A stretch of 64,000 bases of DNA, taken from contig NZ_CP137134.1 in the NCBI RefSeq assembly GCF_033095785.1, forward strand, positions 3,472,001 through 3,536,000, written 5' to 3'. The first letter of the stretch is position 1. Every line of letters begins with the position of its first letter. Under the pieces are notes generated by a model that saw only the letters and a list, made by a program, of their open reading frames with translations, searched no databases and was not told the DNA's origin. A program made the position numbers and the translations under genes. Of the stretch, positions 35,180 to 44,780 are shown piece after piece. The DNA is from Nitrosospira sp. Is2 (lineage in GTDB: Bacteria; Pseudomonadota; Gammaproteobacteria; Burkholderiales; Nitrosomonadaceae).

Positions 35180-36109
35180 TCACGTCAATTCTGCTGCCGC
35201 CAGCTCGGCCACAGCCAGTTCGGCAACGGCAAGCGCGGCTTTTGCCGGCTCCCATTCTCCATCGCCGATAAACCAGGCGGCGGAAAGCCCTGCATAAGCC
35301 ATGATCCACTTCAATAGCCGCAGACGTTCAAGCCCCGCTGCCTCGGCCACCACATCGACCTGGCGGGCCAGCCGGCCCGGCGCCAGTGCAATCGCCGCCT
35401 CGGGGTTGCAGAACAGGTTGGCGTAGTCGAAGCCGCGTTCTCCAGTCAAACGCTTGGGGTCGATGGCCAGCCATCCGCGAGGGCCGAAGTCGAGAATATT
35501 GCCGTGGTGGATGTCGCCATGCAGCGGCACGACATCGCGCTCCGATGCCAGCAGCCGACGAGCGGTTTCCGCGCAAGTGGTCAAAATGCCGCCATGCCTT
35601 GCCGCAGCTGGCTCCAGCTCCCGGAACCAATGCGCAAGCGGCACAAGGTCCGGAAGCGGACGCGCGCCCGGTCTCGTTACATGTAGCTGGGCCACTACAT
35701 GGCAAATGAGCCTGTTGGCTGCATCGTCCCCGCCGCCCGGAGCCCTATCCTGAGCCATGTCAGCGAGCGAGGCAGGACCCTCAGCCCTTTCGATGAGCAA
35801 TGCTTCACCCTCGCACGCGAACACCCGGGCGGCACCGTGCCCATCCCACCACCCCAACAACAACCCGCCGAATTTCTCTTCGGTATCCATCGCTATCTTC
35901 AGCATGGCTGGGGTCCCGGCCATGCGTACGGGCAAAAGCCTGCTACTGCGGGTAATGATGGGATCGCCGTCAGGCGCCAGCCGCCATCGAGTCAGATACC
36001 TGCCGAATATTTCGATCAATATAATTCCTGGCGGGGAAGTTTTCTTTTTTTCCATTCTCGCGCTTCGGTAAGGCAGCGCTCCTTCGAATTCTGCCTGACC
36101 TTCATCCAT
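35180..36109 (-). CDS. Aminoglycoside/hydroxyurea-type phosphotransferase (APH(6)-like)
   Basis: About 309 residues in the APH_6_hur kinase family. The catalytic loop is PLHGDIHHGNILDFG and the metal site is WLAIDPKRLTGERGFDYANL. The C-terminus has an Ala-rich imperfect repeat (AVAEL AVAEL AAAEL). Relatives phosphorylate streptomycin or act on unknown metabolites; chromosomal copies often do not confer resistance. The ATG at 36109 overlaps the stop of the DUF4385 gene by 8 bases, so the two are translationally coupled. A later Met (MEKKK) is another possible start. Confidence 0.85.
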   Translation of the reverse strand: MDEGQAEFEGALPYRSARMEKKKTSPPGIILIEIFGRYLTRWRLAPDGDPIITRSSRLLPVRMAGTPAMLKIAMDTEEKFGGLLLGWWDGHGAARVFACEGEALLIERAEGPASLADMAQDRAPGGGDDAANRLICHVVAQLHVTRPGARPLPDLVPLAHWFRELEPAAARHGGILTTCAETARRLLASERDVVPLHGDIHHGNILDFGPRGWLAIDPKRLTGERGFDYANLFCNPEAAIALAPGRLARQVDVVAEAAGLERLRLLKWIMAYAGLSAAWFIGDGEWEPAKAALAVAELAVAELAAAELT

Positions 36110-36590
36110 ATTGCTCACGCCACGCCTTTTTTCGACCGGCATACTCGGGTTGCGCTTCCGCCTGTTTCCATTTCTCGTAGAAAATAGCCGCGCTTTCGGC
36201 TTTTGCGGGGTCGCCGGTGCCTCTTTCGTTTAAGGCGTAACCGTTGTTTTTGTCATATTTGATCCCACCTTTGTAATTGGCATACCGCCGTGCGCGGGTG
36301 TAACCCATCTGCAGGAATTTTCGGGCCATATCGGCGCCGACGAAATCCCCGGCTTTTAGATATTCTTCGAACATTTGGTAAAGAACCGCGCTGCTTTGGC
36401 TTGCCAGCTCTGGTGTCCTGAAACGCCAGTGAGGCGCTAGTTCGCTTTTATAGGGCTCGCATATCAACACGCCCTGCTCGCCTTTGCCCACCCGATACTT
36501 TTCCGTCTCCTTCCGATAGTCGATGTCGGGCTTCCAGGGATAGCTGTGTTTATCGAAATTGAGGTAAGACGGCTGGCGTTGTCTGGTCAT
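36102..36590 (-). CDS. DUF4385 family protein
   Basis: A 162-residue cytosolic protein with the DUF4385 signatures DYRKETEKYRVGKGEQGVL, EPYKSELAPHWRFRTPELA, DFVGADMARKFLQMGYTRAR and RYANYKGGIKYD. The full family length is present. It is first in a two-gene unit with the phosphotransferase. The function of the family is unknown. Confidence 0.9.
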   Translation of the reverse strand: MTRQRQPSYLNFDKHSYPWKPDIDYRKETEKYRVGKGEQGVLICEPYKSELAPHWRFRTPELASQSSAVLYQMFEEYLKAGDFVGADMARKFLQMGYTRARRYANYKGGIKYDKNNGYALNERGTGDPAKAESAAIFYEKWKQAEAQPEYAGRKKAWREQYG

Positions 36591-36856
36591 GAGTTCCTGT
36601 CATCTCTCCCGGACAGAGACATCGGTTCGCTTGGTGCGCCACCGAACGGAAAGCCTGCGGCCTGATGGATACTTTGCCTCGTGTAGGCTCTGTCGTAGAT
36701 CAACTTGAAAAGAAAATGGACCAGTCCGGATTAATCGCGGCGGCGTCGCTACACCGAGTCAACCCGCATCCTGCGGCACTGGATGGCTCTTCCGCTGTGG
36801 CGGTCGTTTCCTCACCTGGCGCATTTGATCGATTAACTTCATAAGGGGTATTTGTC

Positions 36857-37255
36857 ATGCAAGAACTTTCTGAAGAGATCCCAGCCAACCTATTCAGCCT
36901 CCGTGGAGATTCCATAAATGTGGAATACGCGACCGGCACGCTTACCGGTTCGAGCCTCATCTATCACGATGACCAGTTAGACCGAAGCTTCGGCAACGAC
37001 GAACTGACGGTTGAAGATACTTCGCTTGGGCAGTTGATAACCGTAACACTTAGCCAGATTCCAGATTTGGAAGTAGTGACCTTTACGCTGGTTTTGCCTT
37101 CAATTACCGTGACGGAGCATAACGCGCCGCTAGATGTCGAGGTTGCCGGAATTACAGCCACTCATCCAACCACAATTGCCGGCCCGGGGCCCGGGCAGCA
37201 GACATTTTATTCGCTCGTCACACTGATCGGTACTGCAGAGGCTGCCGTTTTTTAG
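36857..37255 (+). CDS. Uncharacterised 132-aa beta-rich protein (copy 2)
   Basis: A paralogue of the gene at 33861, the same length, with MQELSEEIPANLFSLRGDS, VEYATGTLTG, DDQLDRSFGNDELTVED, VVTFTLVLPSITV and FYSLVTLIGTAEAAVF. It is more acidic than copy 1. AAGGGG lies upstream of the ATG, and a GC-rich hairpin (37287-37311) follows the stop. The three genes between the copies are on the opposite strand. The function is unknown. Confidence 0.68.
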   Translation: MQELSEEIPANLFSLRGDSINVEYATGTLTGSSLIYHDDQLDRSFGNDELTVEDTSLGQLITVTLSQIPDLEVVTFTLVLPSITVTEHNAPLDVEVAGITATHPTTIAGPGPGQQTFYSLVTLIGTAEAAVF

Positions 37256-37286
37256 AAAATTCGCTCCACGCCTACCGTGCGGAAGC

Positions 37287-37311
37287 GGGAGTGGCGGAGA
37301 CCGCTACTCCC
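37287..37311 (+). terminator. Hairpin after the 132-aa protein gene
   Basis: The 11-bp stem GGGAGTGGCGG / CCGCTACTCCC (one G-T pair) encloses an AGA loop and lies 31 bases after the stop at 37255. No T-run follows, so it is a weak or factor-assisted terminator at best. Confidence 0.4.
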
Positions 37312-37470
37312 CCTGGCCTGCGGTTTTCTCATCTGGGTGTCCGATTTCTCCGCCGGTTTGCTCAAGTCTAACCTCGTTCTAAAATCGGGGTAGCAGGCCA
37401 CAATTGACCAACGACTGGCTGACTGTAAATGCCAGTTGACCTGGGCACGTCGCCGTTATCGCCCCTTAAG

Positions 37471-40035
37471 CTATTTGTAGCCATCCTCTCGAAGGGGGGT
37501 GGTGGCGTCGTCCCCAGCCACGGGCGGCAATGGCAGCAATGTTTCAAGCGCTGCATCCTCGATGCGGCTCTCCTCGAGCAGGCGTATGCGGCGTTCAATC
37601 TCGTGCCTTTGTTCGGGCGGGACCACGGCGCAAGCATCGCGCAGCGCGCGCACCTGGATAGCCCGGCGCATGCTCAGGAATTCCGCGCGCCGCAGGCGCT
37701 GGAAGGGCGCCTGTTTCAGATAACGCTCTGGAGGCCCGCCGCGATCAAGCTCGGCCAGTTGTTCGTTCATCCGTTGAATGATGACGCTGGTTTCCTCGAT
37801 CGCCGCGCGCAGCATAAAGGTTCTCAAACCCGTGCTATAGCGCTGCTGCTGCTTGAAACCCGTGATTGCCTTCTGCCTCGCTCTGATCGCCGGCATGAGG
37901 TTTTCCCGCTGCCAGGCGGGATCGAGTTCGAAATACGCATGCCTGTTCTCGACTCCCGAGCACCCGTCGCTGATATTTCCTAATGGAATGCCTGGGAACT
38001 GCGACACATACTCACGCCGAAACTCTTCATCGGAATGGATCAGGTTGGGTCCGCGCTGCAGCACCTGGAGCATTCCTTTCCGCCGATCTGAAACATTCCC
38101 GGGGAGCTTGCCCGCAAGGTTCTCGAGATCGTGCGCGACCGTGCCTTCGATGTCCTGGTTGCTTTCGTCACCAGGACAGCATGTCGTATCGTTCGACCAG
38201 AATTCCGCCCATCCTTCATGGAATGCGAACCCCGCATTGGCTGAGCCTGTCACCGGGGCGATGCATGAGCCATGCCCGCGTCCATACACATAGAGGAGGT
38301 CGTCGCCATGCCAGTGCGATTCGGGACCATCCAGCACGTCCCTGAAGACGTGGGAGAACTCGTGCGTAGTTGCCCTGTATGGATTCCCAAACTCGCCCGT
38401 GCGATAACCGTGAGCCCAATGGACTTCGTCATACCATGTCAGCGGCGTGAGATGGCCGCGCCAGATCTGGACCTTGAAAAATCCGCCGGGAACGGCCTCG
38501 CCAAATTTGTCCGGGAACTCGCGCGCGGCATTGCGGAAGCCCTGCCAGACAGCGGCTCGCGGCGTCCCTTCGCCGCCGTCGCGGGAAATCTGGATGGTTC
38601 CAACTTCGATGAGGCCGCCGCTGTTTGACTGGTGCGCGGTGTCGATCGACCAGACACTGGAGTTATCCGCATCCTCGACTTCCACCTCGGGGCTGAACAA
38701 CCGCAGGCGCGCATAATAATCTCCGTCGATGGAGGCGTAGAGATCGAGGCTAAAACGCCCTTGGTCATCCGTGGATGTCTCGCCGACTTTGTCATCGTAC
38801 CAGTCCGAGCGGTAGCGGAAAAACTCCACTTGCGCGCCTATTAACGGTTGAAAACCCACTCCTGGCTCCACGCTGTTGGCGTTGAGATAGCCAAACTGAC
38901 CGCGGATGACGAAATTGCGGTTCTGCTGGGGACAACTGCCATGAACCAGAACTGTAAACGGCAGGTCGATTCCGCTGCCGACCAAGCGCAGCGTTACCGC
39001 CGTGTCGAGCACCGTCGGTCCGGCTATCGTGTTTATATTGACCGTGACACGTTCACCAATCGCGCCGCCGGGGAACGTGAGCGTCTGTGGATCGGCCGTT
39101 CCGGAAACATCCGCAGGCAACCCTTCAAGCGAGACAGTCAACGGCCCGCTTATGCTCGGGTCGCGGATCACCCAGTAATCGCGGGTCACGCTGCCATGCG
39201 CGCCTTGCGGGTTGCAACCGGCAAAGTCTATATCCGCAGGCCCGAATATGCGCAGCTTCGGCGTCGTCGCGATAACCATCGCCAGGCTGCGCGGGGCCGG
39301 GCCAGCGCTGGGAGTGGGCGTTCCGGTAAGAACGACCAGCCGCGTTTCCGGCATCGAGCTGGCGTCCGCCTGCAGGTGCAGGGTGATGCCCGTGCCAAGC
39401 GAGGGATTGGGATTGACGCTGCCGGTCACGCCTGCCGGCAGCTGGCTGAACGTAAACCCGATGGCGCCGCTGGATCCGCCGATACGCATGATGGTGACGG
39501 GAATATCCGCCGCCGCGCCACCCTGGACCAGCGTCTCGCCCAAAGGACCTACAAGAAAGAAATCGGCCTGTCCGCCGGTTGTCTCCTCGAAAGTAATGTC
39601 GCGCACCGCAATAGCGGCCAGCAATGCCGGATCGTTGACCGCCTCGAGCACCACCGTGGCGATTCGAGGCTCGGCGATGGCAAGATCGAGGGTCGTGTCA
39701 AAACCGGTTCCCGCGGTCACGTTCGCGATTGCCGTCGCGACTGCCATGCCGCCCGCATCGAGACCGGTCAGCCGCAAATCCTGCTGGACGGTAACTCCGG
39801 TCACAGGCAACAGGCCTACATGCAGGCTTACGCTGCGCTGTAACGCGGAAAATGAGATCCTTGCTCCACTGCCGCAAAACTCGCAGCCGGGCGCGTCGTT
39901 GAAGCTTGCCACATGGCCGCTCACGGAATCGACGACGATTCCACCCACCATTCCGCCATACTTCAAAAACTTTATTCCCGGCAGCTGGTCATCGAGCCGC
40001 GTGCCGACGGGCAATCCGGTAAAGTCATCGGTCAT
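37471..40035 (-). CDS. Large putative zinc metallopeptidase with Ig-like repeats
   Basis: An 854-residue protein not recognised as a named family. Residues 1-150 look like a lectin/cohesin-type beta domain. Residues about 160-400 are Ig-like beta segments (PVTIMRIGGSSGAIGFTFSQ, PLTVSLEGLPADVSGTADP). A CarboxypepD_reg-like segment follows at about 400-470 (EVEFFRYRSDWYDD, DDQGRFSLDLYASIDGDY). The peptidase-like region has H558-E-F-S-H562 and H606-E-G-W-A-E, then a helical C-terminus to 854. A GGAGG site supports the start, which has no Sec signal, so export (if any) is by another route. The assignment is from motif only. Confidence 0.65.
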   Translation of the reverse strand: MTDDFTGLPVGTRLDDQLPGIKFLKYGGMVGGIVVDSVSGHVASFNDAPGCEFCGSGARISFSALQRSVSLHVGLLPVTGVTVQQDLRLTGLDAGGMAVATAIANVTAGTGFDTTLDLAIAEPRIATVVLEAVNDPALLAAIAVRDITFEETTGGQADFFLVGPLGETLVQGGAAADIPVTIMRIGGSSGAIGFTFSQLPAGVTGSVNPNPSLGTGITLHLQADASSMPETRLVVLTGTPTPSAGPAPRSLAMVIATTPKLRIFGPADIDFAGCNPQGAHGSVTRDYWVIRDPSISGPLTVSLEGLPADVSGTADPQTLTFPGGAIGERVTVNINTIAGPTVLDTAVTLRLVGSGIDLPFTVLVHGSCPQQNRNFVIRGQFGYLNANSVEPGVGFQPLIGAQVEFFRYRSDWYDDKVGETSTDDQGRFSLDLYASIDGDYYARLRLFSPEVEVEDADNSSVWSIDTAHQSNSGGLIEVGTIQISRDGGEGTPRAAVWQGFRNAAREFPDKFGEAVPGGFFKVQIWRGHLTPLTWYDEVHWAHGYRTGEFGNPYRATTHEFSHVFRDVLDGPESHWHGDDLLYVYGRGHGSCIAPVTGSANAGFAFHEGWAEFWSNDTTCCPGDESNQDIEGTVAHDLENLAGKLPGNVSDRRKGMLQVLQRGPNLIHSDEEFRREYVSQFPGIPLGNISDGCSGVENRHAYFELDPAWQRENLMPAIRARQKAITGFKQQQRYSTGLRTFMLRAAIEETSVIIQRMNEQLAELDRGGPPERYLKQAPFQRLRRAEFLSMRRAIQVRALRDACAVVPPEQRHEIERRIRLLEESRIEDAALETLLPLPPVAGDDATTPLREDGYK

Positions 40036-40692
40036 ATGCCTCCAGTCAGCCGGTAGAGATGCCCCGCCTGATCAGTTCAGTCGCTTACACCAAAATATCC
40101 GTGTAGTCTGCCCCGCATGCGAGCGGGTTTGCGGAAGAAAACAACGGGCTCGCATACTATTTCAGACGAGATGAATCAGCTTAGTAACCGGAGAATGGAA
40201 GAGCAAGCCCAGCAGGCTTGAATTTTGGGAAAAAATTCTGCGCGGACTTCCAATAATTTGAGGAAACCTATCCTCCTGATGCACTCCTTCGGTTTCTTTT
40301 TTTTGGATGCCACTCGCCTTCACAACCTGCCTTGCGTTCCTGTATGGCGTAATCTATGTTGAATTATGGCTCTTTGGAACCATGACCCTTAAGGACCATG
40401 GCTCGTTTGGAACGGCCTTTCCACGCAGCTTTTCGCGTTTGGAAAAACTGTCTGGGACTTTTCCACCTGTAAGAACTTACAGCTATTCGGGTATCCTCTC
40501 CGTTATCTAATGGGCCGCAAGGATAAATGATGAACCCAGCAGCCAGGGACAAACGGAGGCTGCCGAGTTGACTACCCGGTGTAGATTGAACCTCCGCCAA
40601 TCTTCATAGTATCCATTATTTGCAGCTATTCACTTTGCTTTAATACTTAAAAAAATGCGTAGTCTTGGACACGCTTATGGAGGGAGAAAATA
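40036..40692. other. Long intergenic region
   Basis: About 650 bases between the peptidase start and the coiled-coil gene. A 67-codon plus frame at 40307 (MPLAFTTCLAFLYGVIYVE) has no ribosome site and unconvincing composition. A short inverted repeat (CCATG/CATGG) occurs near 40380-40402. AGGGAG before 40693 is the next gene's ribosome site. No other feature is seen. Confidence 0.45.
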
Positions 40693-41109
40693 ATGGATGG
40701 AAAAACCAAACTTAGCATTAACTTTGACGAGATACATGTCATTGCGAGGGAAATCGTTGCGCTGCGACAAATAGTTGAAATGAAGCCCAACCCTGAGGTT
40801 CAGGATAAAATTTCTAAATTACAGGAGCTTGCAGCTACAGCTCAGAGCGCCGCGATGCGCATTCAAAGGAATTGTGAAGGACTAAGCAGACAAGTGGTAG
40901 AGCTTGAGAATCAATTGGGCAGGATGTCGGATAAAAATAACATCGTTGAACAATATCCTACGCCTCTTGAAGAGTTGGAGATGTGCCATTCACTCTGTGA
41001 AGAGAACTATCTGCTTGTTTTTCGCGATACAGCAGGATCACGACTAACTTTACAGCTTCACAGCGAAGCGATACCTCATCTCCTGGAAAAACTGAAGGCA
41101 TGTCAATAG
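40693..41109 (+). CDS. Uncharacterised coiled-coil protein (138 aa)
   Basis: It begins MDGKTKLSINFDEIHVIARE. Residues 15-85 form a predicted long helix or coiled coil (KISKLQELAATAQSAAMRI, LSRQVVELENQLGRM). A small alpha/beta end follows (YLLVFRDTAGSRLTLQLHSE). AGGGAG precedes the ATG. Its base composition is more AT-rich than its neighbours, which may indicate transfer. The function is unknown. Confidence 0.6.
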   Translation: MDGKTKLSINFDEIHVIAREIVALRQIVEMKPNPEVQDKISKLQELAATAQSAAMRIQRNCEGLSRQVVELENQLGRMSDKNNIVEQYPTPLEELEMCHSLCEENYLLVFRDTAGSRLTLQLHSEAIPHLLEKLKACQ

Positions 41110-41202
41110 GCTGCTAGAACGAGGGCCGAAAACTTGACTTAAGTTAGGTCGTGAAGCGATATCTAACCTAGTGCAGGCGCTGAAATCAGGCCGTTCGCTT
41201 GA

Positions 41203-42384
41203 TCACTTGGGCCTGATCGGAGTTTGGGCCAGCGAAAGCCTCCGCTGGTTGCGGTTTCGCGCCATGAAGCCCACCATGCCCAGTCCTGCGAGGAGCATGG
41301 CATAGGTTTCAGGTTCGGGAACAAGAATCCCTACCCCTACCGCGACGACTTGTCCATAGTTGTTGATACCCATGGCCTCCGTTAAAATTACCCCCTGCGG
41401 CAGCTCTACCAGGGAATTGAGGTCTGTCAGGTCCGTTCCATTTGAACCGGTGAAAAAGGCGCGCTGATGGCCTTCGGCCGTTACGGATGTCCCCACTACC
41501 TGCCCGGCATCGTTGATGTCCCAGGCAGAGCTGGAAACATCCCCGTCTAACGTACCAAGGGCTCTCATGCCTAATCCATCGGGGCCGGTGATGAACGCAT
41601 GGGAAAGGCCTGCGGCTGTGAGAGCTCGTCCCACCACCTGCCCAGCATTGTTGATGGCCCAGGCATCGCTGCGGTAATCCCCGGCCAACGTGCCAAGGTC
41701 TCTCATCTCCACTCCATTGGGGCCGGTGATGAAGGCGCGATGACGGCCTTCAGCCGTGACGGAATCTCCTACTACCTGCCCCGTATCGTTGATATCCTGG
41801 GCGCCGCTGGAACCTCCGCCCAAGGTGCCAAGTGGCCTCATGCCCACCCCATTCGGACCGGTGATGAAGGCATGAGCAGGCGGCGCCGGGTTTCCATCTG
41901 ATACAGAGATTCCCACTACCTGCCCCGAGTTGTTGATGCCCCAGGCAGAGCTTTGGGTATCCCCGTTCAGTGCGCCAAGCGCCGTCATCCCCACCCCGTT
42001 GGGACCGGTAATGAAGGCACCGGCAGGGCGTCCGGCTTCATCGGTTTGTCCAATCGCCTGCCCGGCGTTGTTGATCCCATTAGCTTCACTGAAAACTCCG
42101 CCTAAACTGCCGAGGTCTCTTATGCCCACCCCATTGGGGCCGGTGATGAAACCATGAGAACCTTCTCCGGATGTGAAAGAAGACCCCACTACCTGCCCAG
42201 CATCATTGATGCCAGAAGCTATGGCACGCTCGCCTATCGTGCCAAGGAGCGTTACGGTCCGGGTGTTGAGGTCGACAAGAAACGAGCGTTGCTGTGCTGC
42301 CGCGTGGGTAACAGGACCCAGACCGGTAACGAAGACCGCGACCAGGATGCAGTGGCGGACTTTGAAGCATTCTTTGATTATCAT
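41203..42384 (-). CDS. HAF-repeat PEP-CTERM protein (copy 1)
   Basis: A 393-residue exported protein. A signal peptide (ending VTHAAAQQ) is followed by about eight HAF-type repeats of roughly 40 residues, each with AFITGPNGVGMRDLG, LGG/LNG and INNAGQVVG elements. The C-terminus is a PEP-CTERM tail (VPEPETYAMLLAGLGMVGF, then ARNRNQRR), the sorting signal for exosortase. It should end in the envelope or exopolysaccharide matrix. No exosortase is in the window. The repeats are also near-identical at DNA level, which favours recombination. Confidence 0.9.
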   Translation of the reverse strand: MIIKECFKVRHCILVAVFVTGLGPVTHAAAQQRSFLVDLNTRTVTLLGTIGERAIASGINDAGQVVGSSFTSGEGSHGFITGPNGVGIRDLGSLGGVFSEANGINNAGQAIGQTDEAGRPAGAFITGPNGVGMTALGALNGDTQSSAWGINNSGQVVGISVSDGNPAPPAHAFITGPNGVGMRPLGTLGGGSSGAQDINDTGQVVGDSVTAEGRHRAFITGPNGVEMRDLGTLAGDYRSDAWAINNAGQVVGRALTAAGLSHAFITGPDGLGMRALGTLDGDVSSSAWDINDAGQVVGTSVTAEGHQRAFFTGSNGTDLTDLNSLVELPQGVILTEAMGINNYGQVVAVGVGILVPEPETYAMLLAGLGMVGFMARNRNQRRLSLAQTPIRPK

Positions 42385-43081
42385 TATGTGCCCCCCAGAA
42401 GAGCGCGGTTAAGGTTAAGTGTCATGAAAGAGTTCGCACCCGGATTGCCGGGACTTGAACAGGTTGGGGGACGCGAAGCGCTCGCAGTCCATCCCCGCTC
42501 GCCCGATCGCGCCTAAGCGGATCTCGCCATTCTGGAAGGGGAGAAGCAGGTCTCTCCAGCGAATGCGTTTCGTTGCTTGTGATTTTCATGGTTTTAAATG
42601 GATTCGCGTATCGGTTTCGGCGCCGCCTGCCAGTTATTGCCTGGATCGGGCGAGGTTTAATGCCCTGTCCACTTTGCCAGACAAAGTCGAACTGAACAGA
42701 ATTAAAACGAAACGGAAGCAAGGAGACGAAACGACCGGTAAGCCTTTATCCTGGCGCCTTCACTAGGGCAACAGTAAAGAAAGCCCAAGCTGAGCTTATA
42801 CCCCTGGGGAAAGCAATAACAATAGTCCGAATGACTATCTGACTGTCGGTGCGAAAACGGTGAATCTCCGGAACGTCAGGCGGGTAAAGGGATGTCACGC
42901 TGTGGAAAGAGTATGGAAGATCGCCTGGGCACAGGATGAATTGAACATACGGAAGAGCTTCCGGCTTGAGTTCCAATCTTTATATTCCGAAGTCAAGCCG
43001 GGAGGCGCCGCGGGATCGATGACAATATCCCGATAAGCTCCAGGCCCTGAGCTACCTCGACACTACTTTGACAAAAGCAAG
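42385..43081. other. Intergenic region
   Basis: About 700 bases upstream of the HAF gene and downstream of the VOC remnant. Overlapping frames on both strands (about 42422-42766) lack ribosome sites and recognisable families. No repeat or RNA fold stands out. Confidence 0.45.
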
Positions 43082-43428
43082 CTATTCCGCGACTGCGGCT
43101 CGATGCAGTTCGGAGACGTCGATTTTCTTCATTTGCAGCATCGCTTTCATTACCTTTTGGGATTTCTGCTTATCGAGATCGTTTAGCATTTTCATCAAAA
43201 CGACGGGAACGACCTGCCACGACACGCCGTATTTGCCCTTGAGCCAGCCGCACTGCCGCGCTTTCTCGTCACCGCCCTCGCCCAGCTTCTCCCAGTAATA
43301 ATCCACTTCTTTCTGATCGTCACAATTGATCTGGAATGAAATCGCCTCGTTGAACTTGAATATCGGGCCGCCTCTTCAGCCTGACGATCGAACCACAAAC
43401 ACGGCGTAATTCTCTGAATGCTTCGCAT
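43082..43428 (-). pseudogene. VOC/PhnB-type protein with internal deletion
   Basis: The minus strand begins with the typical start MRSIQRITPCLWFDRQAEEA, then jumps in another frame directly to FKFNEAISFQINCDDQKEV and DYYWEKLGEGGDEKARQCGW, ending MLQMKKIDVSELHRAAVAE. In intact homologues about 60-80 residues separate these parts. An internal deletion with frameshift has therefore inactivated a 3-demethylubiquinone-methyltransferase-like VOC gene. Confidence 0.8.
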
Positions 43429-43727
43429 GACTTCCTGCTCCTCCAGCCTGTTAATATGACCTCAGATTATGACGGTATATGAAAACGGAATGAACACTTC
43501 AATTCAGCCTTAAAGCATCCCGAACGCCGGCCCAACCTCATGTCGACCTTATGGTGGCACTTGTGCCGTGGCTTCCACCCTTCCAGTCCAATACTGTTTT
43601 ATGCCTCCATGCGAGAGTCCGTCGCGCTCGTGCCGCCCCTTCGGCAGACGCTGCCTGATTTGCGCAGACTTCAGACTACTTTTTGGCAGGCGCTACTCGC
43701 ATCTGTACAAAGACCGCCCTGGATACG

Positions 43728-44780
43728 TTAAGGATTGCCCTCCCCGCCCGACGCCCCGTATACCTGCCCGGTTACATAGCTCGCCTCCTGAGATGCAAGG
43801 TATACATATAGGGCGCCTAGTTCCGCCGGCTGGCCCGGACGCCCCATGGGCGTTTTCTCCCCGAACGTCGTTATGTTCTCGGGGGGCTGTCCGCCGCTGG
43901 GCTGCAAGGGAGTCCAGAACGGCCCCGGCGCCACCGCATTTACCCGTATGCCCTGCCTTGCAACCTGCTTCGCCAGCGATTTTGTGAAGATCACCATGCA
44001 CGCTTTTGTCTGCGCGTAATCAAGCAGCGTCGGGGACGGATCGTAAGCCTGGACGGAAGATGTATTGATGATTGCCGCGCCGGGTTCAAGGTGCGGCATC
44101 GCCGCTTTGGTTATCCAGAACATCGCATAGACATTGGTCTTGAACGTCGAGTCGAACTGCTCGGTGGTTAGGTCCAGGATCGAATGTTGCGCCGCCTGCG
44201 CCGCCGCGTTGTTGACCAGGATGTCCAGCCCGCCCAGCTCGCGCACAGCGTCGGCGACCAGCTTGTTGCAAAAGCGCTCTTCGCGGATATCTCCGGGGAT
44301 CGCGATCGCCTTGCGCCCCTCCGCCCGGATCAGCTCGATGACCTCGCGCGCATCCGGTTCCTCCACCGGCAGATAGTTGATCGCAACGTCCGCGCCTTCA
44401 CGCGCGAAGGCAATCGCAGCGGCGCGGCCAATGCCGGAGTCGCCTCCCGTGAGGAGCGCCTTCCTGCCCACGAGTTTACCGGAGCCCCGGTAGCTCGTTT
44501 CGCCGTGATCCGGCCGCGGGTCCATTTTGCCGGCAAGGCCGGGCGGGTCCTGCTGCTGCGGCGGAAAAGGCGGGCGCCGGTATTGGGTCGTCGGGTCCTG
44601 TTTGCTCGATTGTGTCGCTGGCCGCCCCCCATGACGCCGGGGATCCGCCGAGGCGCCGGGCGCCGCAGGTGTGGCTCCCTGCTGTGCAAACGCCGGAGAC
44701 GTCAGCGCGGCAGCCAGCCCCGCGGTCACCCCGCCGACGAATTGCCGTCGGGATGCCATGGCATCGTCTTTTGTTTTCAT
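43728..44780 (-). CDS. Tat-exported short-chain dehydrogenase
   Basis: About 350 residues. The N-terminus carries a twin-arginine signal (ASRRQFVGGVTAGLAAAL, ending SPAFAQQ), followed by a Pro/Gln-rich linker. The SDR domain has the NAD(P) motif LLTGGDSGIGRAAAIAFA, NNAAAQ, the catalytic Ser in INTSSVQAYDPS, and Y-A-Q-T-K for the Tyr/Lys pair. The sequence is YghA/YhdF-like. AGGAGAACGGGT precedes the ATG at 44780. A periplasmic SDR is uncommon because its cofactor must be loaded before export. Confidence 0.9.
   Translation of the reverse strand: MKTKDDAMASRRQFVGGVTAGLAAALTSPAFAQQGATPAAPGASADPRRHGGRPATQSSKQDPTTQYRRPPFPPQQQDPPGLAGKMDPRPDHGETSYRGSGKLVGRKALLTGGDSGIGRAAAIAFAREGADVAINYLPVEEPDAREVIELIRAEGRKAIAIPGDIREERFCNKLVADAVRELGGLDILVNNAAAQAAQHSILDLTTEQFDSTFKTNVYAMFWITKAAMPHLEPGAAIINTSSVQAYDPSPTLLDYAQTKACMVIFTKSLAKQVARQGIRVNAVAPGPFWTPLQPSGGQPPENITTFGEKTPMGRPGQPAELGALYVYLASQEASYVTGQVYGASGGEGNP

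Noticed and set aside
38848..39843. 331-codon plus-strand open frame
   Set aside because: It is antisense to the large peptidase gene; it is Arg-rich with no domain or ribosome site.
40307..40510. 67-codon frame with a hydrophobic start
   Set aside because: There is no ribosome site, the composition changes to polar after one short helix, and no relative is known; possible but not supportable.
41300..42300. Periodic DNA repeats of about 120 bases
   Set aside because: They are the coding repeats of the HAF-type protein, not an independent repeat element.
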